Part shown: positions 5,133 through 11,282 of the stretch, one piece after another
Numbering within the stretch: position 1 is the first letter of the stretch
Layout: every line of letters starts with the position of its first letter
Virus record (IMG/VR): IMGVR_UViG_3300014820_000009
Coordinates: 1-27,145 of that record
Length of the DNA stretch: 27,145 nucleotides
Direction: 5' to 3' (one strand)
Origin: a virus
Translations under genes and position numbers: made by a program
Notes under the pieces: generated by a model
The model's database searches: none
What the model was told of the DNA's origin: nothing
The model's input: only the letters and a program-made list of their open reading frames with translations

Positions 5133-5164
5133 TTTGGTAAAGTCATAAAAATTGATTATATTTG
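5133..5164 (+). promoter_or_regulatory. Promoter of the pre-terminase operon
   Basis: TTTG at 5133-5136 and TATATTTG at 5157-5164, 20 nt apart. It should drive the run of closely packed genes from 5186 onward. The leader is about 15-20 nt. Confidence 0.8.
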
Positions 5165-5185
5165 CTCTTTATAAACCAAATAGTT

Positions 5186-5599
5186 ATGGAAAAAGATAAA
5201 AAATACTTCACCCCCGAAATAGAAGACATAAGAGTAGGGTATGAATATGAAATAGAAAATGATCCTGTAAGAGGTATTTGGGATAAAGAAATAATAGAAA
5301 ATTTATATGATTTAGAAAACTTCTGTAAATATAATAAAAAGGATAATGATGCTGAAATCAGAACTCAATACCTAACAAAAGAACAAATAGAAGAAGAAGG
5401 GTGGAAACAAGCAAAGTGCAGCAATCCTGAAATATTATCATTTACCAAAGATAAGTACTGGCATTGTTGGTATACATCAGGTGGGAATGTTTTATCTATA
5501 GATAAAGGTACAAGACCTTTATTACCTAATCAATATTTTAGAGGATACTGCCCTTCTATAAATGAATTTAGACAAATAATGAAACTATTAGGAATATAA
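5186..5599 (+). CDS. Conserved-looking phage protein starting KKYFTPEIEDIRVGYEYE
   Basis: 137 residues from ATG 5186; an upstream in-frame TTG at 5162 lies inside the -7 box and is not the start. The protein opens with YFTPEIEDIRVGYEYEI and includes LTKEQIEEEGW (59-69) and a Trp-rich stretch KYWHCWYTSGG. I have the impression this opening is common in Bacteroidetes phages and prophages, but no function is known to me. It is first in the operon behind the promoter at 5133 and overlaps the next start by 1 nt (TAATG). The mix of acidic, aromatic and Gly residues suggests a compact cytoplasmic protein. Confidence 0.75.
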   Translation: MEKDKKYFTPEIEDIRVGYEYEIENDPVRGIWDKEIIENLYDLENFCKYNKKDNDAEIRTQYLTKEQIEEEGWKQAKCSNPEILSFTKDKYWHCWYTSGGNVLSIDKGTRPLLPNQYFRGYCPSINEFRQIMKLLGI

Positions 5600-5937
5600 T
5601 GCAACTAATAAAAATTAATAAAAAAACAAATAGTAAGATAGAACAAGCAAAGTCTTTAATTTCAGTTTATTGCTTATTGTCTTCTATTAAACTATCTGAT
5701 ACAGACATTACTGTACTTTCTTATTTTATGGTGTATAAGATTACACAAACTACAAAAGATTTAATACTTAATAGTAAAATATTACAAAGTGTAGATTCAG
5801 TAAAAAACACTATGAGCAAACTAAAAAGTGTAGGACTTATTAAAAAAGTAGCAATAAATGAATATGTAGTTAATGATAATCTAAATGTTAATTTAGACAG
5901 TATAGTGGCACTCCTAATTAAGATAGATAATAAATGA
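5599..5937 (+). CDS. Small winged-helix-like protein
   Basis: 112 residues. The middle (residues 35-86) reads as a winged helix: DTDITVLSYFMVYKI as helix 1, TTKDLILNSKILQS as helix 2, DSVKNTMSKLKSVGLIKK as the recognition helix leading into the wing strand AINEYVVND. Such small wHTH proteins occur in phages as replication initiators, repressors or regulators of the next module; nothing here separates these roles. It overlaps its upstream neighbour by 1 nt and its downstream neighbour by 4 nt (ATGA), so translation is coupled. Confidence 0.7.
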   Translation: MQLIKINKKTNSKIEQAKSLISVYCLLSSIKLSDTDITVLSYFMVYKITQTTKDLILNSKILQSVDSVKNTMSKLKSVGLIKKVAINEYVVNDNLNVNLDSIVALLIKIDNK

Positions 5938-6302
5938 AGACTATAAATATAGTAAATAAGATGGTTGCAACTAATCTAAACTTAGATGTAAAGATAGTGG
6001 AGAAGGTTAATAAACTTTATTGGAAAGAAATAGTGAGAAACCTCACTACGTTAGCAGAAGAGCCAATACACATCAAAAAAATAGGTACAATAGTTGCAAG
6101 TCCTTATAAAACAAACAATTATATTAAATATTTACTAAATAAAATAAAAAAAGTAAAAAGCAGCCCTAAATACACAGATTTAACAAAAGAAAGAATAGTA
6201 ATAGGAATAAAAGAGCAAATTGCAAACTTATGGAAAAAAAGAGATCAATTTGCTTTAGAATTTTATAATAAACAAAACCAAAATAAAAATGTCACTATTT
6301 AG
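5934..6302 (+). CDS. HU/IHF-like DNA-binding protein
   Basis: 122 residues. Residues 10-60 match the start of the HU/IHF fold: a helical region with KIVEKVNKLYWKEIVRNLT, then EPIHIKKIGTIVAS, equivalent to the beta strand with the KxxGxGxF-type motif after helix 2 of HU. The C-terminal half is strongly basic (KKVKSSPKYTDLTKERI) and longer than a bacterial HU (about 90 residues). IHF-like genes are known in crAss-like phages. It could bend DNA during packaging, replication or late transcription. Gene overlaps at both ends (4 and 14 nt) put it firmly in this operon. Confidence 0.62.
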   Translation: MKTINIVNKMVATNLNLDVKIVEKVNKLYWKEIVRNLTTLAEEPIHIKKIGTIVASPYKTNNYIKYLLNKIKKVKSSPKYTDLTKERIVIGIKEQIANLWKKRDQFALEFYNKQNQNKNVTI

Positions 6303-6645
6303 TGAATACGCTGATTTAGTTCCTTTAGCTTTAAAAAATAAAGAAAAGATATTGGAAGCAGTAGTAAATAAAGTAAAAGATAAACTTGGAAAACTACCAA
6401 AGGATAAACAAGATGAAATAATTAGAAGAAGATTGATATGTGAATCTTGCGAATTTATGAGTAAAAATGCAAAACTTATCAGTGATTATAGCTCTAATAG
6501 ATTAGATGATCATTGTACACTATGCGGATGCAATATTGATTTAAAAACTGAAAGTTTGATGTCTAATTGTGGAATAGAAACTTGGAATTTAAAAAATCCT
6601 GATGAAAAACTACCGCTAAAGTGGGAAATATATAAATCTAAATAA
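6289..6645 (+). CDS. Small zinc-ribbon protein
   Basis: 118 residues. An N-terminal helical half (LVPLALKNKEKILEAVVNKVKDKLGKL) is followed by a cysteine cluster: C51 and C54 (CESC), C76, C79 and C81 (CTLCGC) and C94 (SNCGIETW). CxxC plus CxxCGC with a later CG is a zinc-ribbon pattern seen in many small phage proteins near packaging genes (DUF6171-like is possible). A structural zinc is likely; DNA binding or adaptor function is inferred. It overlaps the HU-like gene by 14 nt. Confidence 0.75.
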   Translation: MSLFSEYADLVPLALKNKEKILEAVVNKVKDKLGKLPKDKQDEIIRRRLICESCEFMSKNAKLISDYSSNRLDDHCTLCGCNIDLKTESLMSNCGIETWNLKNPDEKLPLKWEIYKSK

Positions 6646-6646
6646 C

Positions 6647-6910
6647 ATGGATAAAACACTAAAAAAAATAAACAACGCTATAACTACTTACTGTACAACA
6701 GTTGGTAACTTTCCTTCTTTTTTAAGAAGGCTGGATATTTATATTACAGAGGAGCAAAAAAGTGAGATAAAAAAAGAATTAGTTACAATTCTTGGCTGCA
6801 CTCAGGATTATGCAGATAAAGTAGCAGAAGGAGAAATTTGTTTTGGGGATGAAAAACATTTTCTGAAAACAGGAGAACACTTTGGAATAGAAGAAATAAA
6901 AAATACCTAA
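6647..6910 (+). CDS. Small protein of unknown function
   Basis: 87 residues, mostly helical, beginning MDKTLKKINNAITTYCTTVGNFPSFLRRLDIY and containing ILGCTQDYADKVAEGEICFGDE. One nucleotide separates it from the zinc-ribbon gene and 5 nt from the next, so it belongs to the operon. There are three Cys but no paired motif. No family recognised; regulation follows the promoter at 5133. Confidence 0.7.
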   Translation: MDKTLKKINNAITTYCTTVGNFPSFLRRLDIYITEEQKSEIKKELVTILGCTQDYADKVAEGEICFGDEKHFLKTGEHFGIEEIKNT

Positions 6911-6915
6911 ATAAA

Positions 6916-7332
6916 ATGAAAAAAATAACAATCTCCGCAGCTTTCATGCTGTTAGCCTCTGTACTGATGGCGCAAATACAGTTTCGTCCGACAAATGACA
7001 ATATTAACTTCTCAAATCCTGTCACACTAAAAAATGATACCCTTTATGTGCCAGCAGGGTCGGCGAAATTCATTAAATTAGGTGATAAAGTTTATAAACT
7101 TGTCACTTCAATTGAAGAAGTAAAGGCAGAGACTGCAATATCGGCTTTGGGTTGGGATAGTGGCACAACTAAAATTAACGGAGTTCAGTATTATGCCAAT
7201 CAGAGTATGTTACTAAACCAAAGTATAGATACTACTGAAAGTTTGCGACAGTATCTGTTACACCCTCAATTTACCGATTCATTAATAATACCTCGTAAAA
7301 CAATTCATCCTAAAAAACACAAAACCAAATAA
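6916..7332 (+). CDS. Exported protein with Sec signal peptide
   Basis: 138 residues. MKK start, hydrophobic core ITISAAFMLLASVLMAQ, and a good signal peptidase I site after LMA (residue 19-20). No Cys follows, so it is not a lipoprotein. The mature part has beta-rich stretches (NDTLYVPAGSAKFIKLGDKVYKLV) and ends in a basic tail HPKKHKTK. The codons are richer in G and C than those of the flanking genes (for example CAG, CGT, CCG, GCG), suggesting a later arrival, perhaps from a bacterial chromosome. A secreted protein between DNA-binding and packaging genes is unexpected; envelope change or superinfection exclusion are possible roles. No family recognised. Confidence 0.75.
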   Translation: MKKITISAAFMLLASVLMAQIQFRPTNDNINFSNPVTLKNDTLYVPAGSAKFIKLGDKVYKLVTSIEEVKAETAISALGWDSGTTKINGVQYYANQSMLLNQSIDTTESLRQYLLHPQFTDSLIIPRKTIHPKKHKTK

Positions 7333-7333
7333 A

Positions 7334-7582
7334 ATGAGCCTAACAATAACAGATAAAGAAGAGATGCAGGTTAAGCAACTTATTTTTCATAATTTAATGC
7401 AAATTGTGGAACAGTTTCCACAATACACTGTAGCACAACACTTATATTTTATTCTAAGACGCAAAGGAGATAAAGAAGAAATATATAACTGGCCAGATAA
7501 AAAAGTATTAAAGAAATTTGAAGATTATAAAGATGAACTTGAAACAGAGTTAGCTAATACTCCCACAGAAGATGAATATTAA
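7334..7582 (+). CDS. Small acidic helical protein
   Basis: 82 residues, with MQVKQLIFHNLMQIVEQFPQYTVAQHLYFILRRKG in its first half and an acidic tail ending TPTEDEY. It looks all-helical and cytoplasmic. It starts 1 nt after the exported-protein gene and its end overlaps the GIY-YIG gene start by 11 nt. Similar small phage proteins often occur near terminase genes, but I cannot assign a role. Confidence 0.7.
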   Translation: MSLTITDKEEMQVKQLIFHNLMQIVEQFPQYTVAQHLYFILRRKGDKEEIYNWPDKKVLKKFEDYKDELETELANTPTEDEY

Positions 7583-8333
7583 TACTCCTACAATTTATAA
7601 AATAACTAATCCCGCAGGAGCTGTTTATATAGGACAATCATGGTATCTAACTAAGAGAAAGTCTGCTTATAAAAACCTTAATTGCAAGGGACAGAAAAGA
7701 TTATATTACTCATTACTTAAATATAGGTGGGAAAATCATATATTTGAAGTAGTTCAAATATTACCAAAAGAAATCTCTCAAGAAATATTAGATAACTATG
7801 AAATATTTTATTGGAGACAATATAAAGAAGCAGGATATAATCTTTTGAATATAAAAGAGCCAGGAAAAGGAGGAAAACATTCAGAAGAAACGAAAGAAAA
7901 GATAAGATTAAATAAAATAGGCACAATAAATTCTGATGAAACAAGAAGAAAAATTAGTGAGTCTAATAAAGGAAGAAAGTTATCTAAAGAAACAAAAAAT
8001 AAAATGTCTTTGTATGGAAAAACAAAAATATTGCCTTTTAATTTAGATACTGAGAGGAAGCGTTTAAATACAATAAAATTAAATAAAAAGCAATTAGAAC
8101 CTTTTAGTTTAGAAGAAAGAAGAAATATTCATTCTAAAAAAAGATTAGAGGCATTAGATTCTCACAAAAAAGAAGTTTTACAGTATGATTTAAAAGAAAA
8201 CTTTATCAAAGAGTGGTCATCTATAACGGATGTTTTCAGGAAACTTAGTATAAATAATAGGCATATTTCTGAAGTTTGCTTGGGAAAAAGAAAAAGTAGT
8301 GGGGGATTTAAATGGAAGTATAAATATGTTTGA
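7572..8333 (+). CDS. GIY-YIG homing endonuclease with NUMOD3 and NUMOD1 modules
   Basis: 253 residues. Nuclease domain at residues 6-95: TIYKI (GIY replaced by TIY), VYIG (18-21), KRK near the catalytic Arg region and Glu in NYEIFYW. NUMOD3-type repeats follow (GKHSEETKEKIR and GRKLSKETKNKMS, about 98-140), then a NUMOD1-like end (VLQYDLKENFIKEW ... GFKWKYKY, 206-251). This order matches T4 SegA / I-TevI-like free-standing nucleases. It overlaps its upstream neighbour by 11 nt and the Band-7 gene by 8 nt, so it is fitted into the operon without a promoter of its own. The altered GIY motif and the basic pair in place of a single Arg make activity uncertain. Confidence 0.88.
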   Translation: MNINTPTIYKITNPAGAVYIGQSWYLTKRKSAYKNLNCKGQKRLYYSLLKYRWENHIFEVVQILPKEISQEILDNYEIFYWRQYKEAGYNLLNIKEPGKGGKHSEETKEKIRLNKIGTINSDETRRKISESNKGRKLSKETKNKMSLYGKTKILPFNLDTERKRLNTIKLNKKQLEPFSLEERRNIHSKKRLEALDSHKKEVLQYDLKENFIKEWSSITDVFRKLSINNRHISEVCLGKRKSSGGFKWKYKYV

Positions 8334-8856
8334 CAAATTAATTGATTGGTTGGTTTCATTAGTAAATGAAATAAAACCTTTTTTTATAATAAAAGAATAT
8401 GAAGAAGCTGTGCGCCTAAGAGGAGGAAAATATAGTAAAAGTTTTAAAAAAGGATTTTATCTAAAAATACCTTTTTATGATGAAATAATAGCACAACATG
8501 TAGTTATAACTACCTTAGACTTACCTTCTCAGTCTTTAGTAACAAAGGATGGGAAAAATATTGTTATTAAAGCTATTGTTAAATATAAGATATATGATGT
8601 AAAGATTTTTTTATTAGAAGTCTATGATGCAAAAGACGCACTTTCAGATGTTGCACAAGGAATAATAAAAGATATAATGATTTCTTCTTCTTGGGAAGAC
8701 TGCATAAATATAGAAATAGATACTTTAATAACAAGAAAAGTGAAAAACGAAGTGAAGAAATTTGGCGTTCTTATAGAGAAAGTGACTTTAACTAATATTG
8801 GTATAATACGATCTATTAGATTGTTTAATGAAAATGAGATTATAAAAAATGAGTAG
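8326..8856 (+). CDS. Band-7 / SPFH (stomatin-like) protein
   Basis: 176 residues from ATG 8326. An in-frame ATG at 8299 lies deep in the upstream gene, and 8326 gives the usual 8-nt overlap. The start is amphipathic (FDKLIDWLVSLVNEIKPFFII) and may touch the membrane. The Band-7 core is visible: EYEEAVRLRGGKYSK, FKKGFYLKIPFYDEI, TLDLPSQSLVTKDGKNIVIKAIVKYKI, then DVAQGIIKDIMIS and VKKFGVLIEKVTLTNIGI. Bacterial SPFH proteins form ring or cage assemblies at membranes. It is shorter than bacterial stomatins (about 250 or more) and lacks the usual C-terminal coiled coil. Its place two genes before the terminase is odd for a membrane scaffold; a role in host membrane organisation or packaging is possible. 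Confidence 0.82.
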   Translation: MFDKLIDWLVSLVNEIKPFFIIKEYEEAVRLRGGKYSKSFKKGFYLKIPFYDEIIAQHVVITTLDLPSQSLVTKDGKNIVIKAIVKYKIYDVKIFLLEVYDAKDALSDVAQGIIKDIMISSSWEDCINIEIDTLITRKVKNEVKKFGVLIEKVTLTNIGIIRSIRLFNENEIIKNE

Positions 8857-8858
8857 TA

Positions 8859-9173
8859 ATGGCAACTAAAAATACAAATAAATATATAGGAAAAGAATTA
8901 GAATGGCTTGACGCACAATGGAAAAGCCTACAGGATTATGTAGATTCTAATCCCATATCCGATATGCAAGATAGAATAGTACAACTTCAAGCAGGAAAAT
9001 CTATAGTGGATAAAGTAGCCGCTACAATAGAACAACAGATAAAATCTGTGAGAGATACCATTAAAGAAATGCCAGAACTCCTTGCAGCAATTTCTACCTT
9101 ACGTGAAAAAAATGAACAAAAAGACATCAGTGTACGTGGAACAGGAAAAATCCCGCACATGATGAGAACTTAA
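8859..9173 (+). CDS. Candidate terminase small subunit
   Basis: 104 residues, helical and coiled-coil-like (ELEWLDAQWKSLQDYVDS; KSIVDKVAATIEQQIKSVRDTIKEM), with a short basic tail SVRGTGKIPHMMRT. It starts 2 nt after the Band-7 gene and ends 2 nt before the large terminase gene, the common place of the small subunit. No clear helix-turn-helix can be seen, so the role is inferred from position and oligomer-type helices only. Confidence 0.5.
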   Translation: MATKNTNKYIGKELEWLDAQWKSLQDYVDSNPISDMQDRIVQLQAGKSIVDKVAATIEQQIKSVRDTIKEMPELLAAISTLREKNEQKDISVRGTGKIPHMMRT

Positions 9174-9175
9174 CT

Positions 9176-11203
9176 ATGTCACTAAGCACTTCCCCCGAAT
9201 TATTTTTAAATATAAAATCTATCCCCGACGAGGATAGTGAAGAGTATGTACCCTTTTTTGAGAATGAGTTAAAGAAGATTAGATATGGAGTCACTATCAA
9301 TGGGGTATATATTCATGGTTGGTTGTATTGGCATCTAAATCATTGGCACATTTATCTTGATGAATTAGATGAAGCTAACAATGATATTGTTAGAAAATTT
9401 TCTCATCCTGATTTTAGAGATAATGAATGGCTTGTAGCTGAACATATAGAGAAAGCGGAAAAAGCAAAGAAAGGATTATTAATATTTGGAACCCGAAGAT
9501 TTTCAAAAACAATCTTTGAATCTTCTTGGATAGCTCGTGGAGCTACTATTTATGAGGGGTCAGAGAATGTATTATCAAGCACTAATTCTGATGATATTGC
9601 CCTTCTTTCCTCAGCATTAGAAAAAGGAGTAAATGCTCTACATCCTTACTTTCAATTTGAAAGAATATCAAACGACTTTAAAAAGAAAGTAACACTTGGT
9701 TTTAAAGATAAAAAAGGTAAAAGACATATATGGTCTGACATTTTAATTAGAAACCTGGATGAAGGTAGAAATACAGAAGCAATAGCAGGTACTACACCCA
9801 AAACTCTTGTTATAGATGAAATAGGTAAAGCAAACTTCCTTGAAGCCTTTGCAGCAGCAAAACCAGGATTTACTTCTCCTTTTGGATGGAGATGTACTCC
9901 AATCTTGACTGGAACCGGAGGATCATTCCTACCTAATTCAGATGCTCAGAAATTCTTTGAAAATCCTGAATCACAAAACTTCTTAGCCTTAGACATTCCT
10001 AATAGGAAAAAGAAGTATGGATTATTCGTTCCTGGAACTTATAGAATGGAGGGTAAAGTTAAGACAACCTTTGGAACTTTTATAGAAAATAAAAGTGGTA
10101 TCTTACTTCCTGAAACTTCTGAATTGTTTGATTTTCCTTTTTACGTTTCTGATGAAGAGAAAGCTAAAAAAGTTATAGCTGACGAAATCGAACAAGCAAA
10201 ATTAGATAATGATGCAAAAACTGCATTAAAGGCAAGAATGTATTATCCTCTAACAGTAGAAGACTGCTTCTTAAATGAAGAGGTTAATAACTTTCCTACA
10301 GAGGCTATAGAACAACAAATTATTTATTTACAGGAAAGATATTCAGATGGAAAAGGATTACAATATGTAAAATTTTATCTTGATGTAGATGGGAAAGTTA
10401 AAAAAAGTTTTAACACACCGCTCCTTCCTATAACAGAATTCCCTGTTAATAAAAATACATTTAAAGATGCTCCAGTAGTAATATATGAAGATAGGATCTC
10501 TGAAAATCCCACGCCTGGATTGTATATAGCAGGAGGAGATACTTATGATACAAATAAGTCAGCAAACTCAAGTTCTCTTGGAGTAGTATACATATATAAA
10601 AGAATGTATGACCCTATTGGTGGAACATTTCAGGATATGATTGTAGCATCTTATGCTGCTCGTCCAGAAGAAATGAAAACATGGAATGAAACAGTGGAGA
10701 TGTTAATGGATTATTATAATGCTGTCAATATGTTTGAAGCTACAAATATGACTTTTACAAACTGGTTTGACCAACGTAATAAAGCTCATATGTTAGCGGA
10801 TGGTTATGATGCTTTAAAGGAAATCTCACCAACTACTTCTGTAACAGGAAGAGTAAAGGGACTACCAGCAACAGTAAAAGTTCAAGCTCACTATATGAAC
10901 TTAGAATATCAATATACAAAAGAAAAACTACTTATAGGAACTAATCCAATTACAAATGAACCTATTACTAAATTAGGAGTATTTAGAATTCCCGATATAA
11001 TGTTACTCAGAGAAATGTTAGCTTTTTCTAAAGGTGGTAACTTTGATAGAATTGTAGCTTTTGGTCATATATTAGCTTACGATGCTTATTTACAAAAATA
11101 TAACCCCGTTGTAAATATTCCTGAAGTTGGAGAAAAAATTGATTTCAAAAAACCATATGTTAAATCTCCTTTTCTTGCAGGCAGGAGGTCAAGCCCCTTT
11201 TAA
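9176..11203 (+). CDS. terL: Terminase large subunit (packaging ATPase and nuclease)
   Basis: 675 residues. Walker A is at 105-112 (GTRRFSKT, with the Arg pair seen in some phage terminases instead of a classic P-loop), and Walker B at 211-215 (LVIDE) followed by IGKAN. A coupling-type motif TGTGGSF follows near 245. The C-terminal RNase-H-like nuclease is marked by GGDTYD (about 453-458), FEATN (about 518) and ILAYDAY near 630, placing the three acidic metal ligands. It packages the genome into the prohead through the portal. It ends the operon that starts at 5133 and is separated from the portal gene by a promoter. This is the anchor of the packaging module; the N-terminal segment (YWHLNHWHIYLDE) resembles terminases of crAss-like phages. 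Confidence 0.93.
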   Translation: MSLSTSPELFLNIKSIPDEDSEEYVPFFENELKKIRYGVTINGVYIHGWLYWHLNHWHIYLDELDEANNDIVRKFSHPDFRDNEWLVAEHIEKAEKAKKGLLIFGTRRFSKTIFESSWIARGATIYEGSENVLSSTNSDDIALLSSALEKGVNALHPYFQFERISNDFKKKVTLGFKDKKGKRHIWSDILIRNLDEGRNTEAIAGTTPKTLVIDEIGKANFLEAFAAAKPGFTSPFGWRCTPILTGTGGSFLPNSDAQKFFENPESQNFLALDIPNRKKKYGLFVPGTYRMEGKVKTTFGTFIENKSGILLPETSELFDFPFYVSDEEKAKKVIADEIEQAKLDNDAKTALKARMYYPLTVEDCFLNEEVNNFPTEAIEQQIIYLQERYSDGKGLQYVKFYLDVDGKVKKSFNTPLLPITEFPVNKNTFKDAPVVIYEDRISENPTPGLYIAGGDTYDTNKSANSSSLGVVYIYKRMYDPIGGTFQDMIVASYAARPEEMKTWNETVEMLMDYYNAVNMFEATNMTFTNWFDQRNKAHMLADGYDALKEISPTTSVTGRVKGLPATVKVQAHYMNLEYQYTKEKLLIGTNPITNEPITKLGVFRIPDIMLLREMLAFSKGGNFDRIVAFGHILAYDAYLQKYNPVVNIPEVGEKIDFKKPYVKSPFLAGRRSSPF

Positions 11204-11210
11204 TTTATAG

Positions 11211-11250
11211 AGAAATAATCGTTTTTCATTAATAATTGTTTCTGATTTTT
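11211..11250 (+). terminator. Weak AU-rich hairpin after the terminase gene
   Basis: AGAAATAAT (11211-11219) can pair with ATTGTTTCT (11235-11243) with one G-U, 15-nt loop, followed by TTTTT at 11246-11250. Only a weak terminator is possible, because the stem is nearly all A-T and the T run overlaps the -33 position of the portal promoter. Confidence 0.3.
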
Positions 11251-11277
11251 CTGTCTGCAAAATTTTTAGTATATTTG
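11246..11277 (+). promoter_or_regulatory. Promoter of the portal gene, variant -33
   Basis: TATATTTG at 11270-11277 is a perfect -7 box. The site 20 nt upstream is TTTT (11246-11249), not the TTTGG of the other promoters. The start codon at 11283 is 5 nt after the box. Possibly a different promoter class. Confidence 0.62.
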
Positions 11278-11282
11278 CTAAT

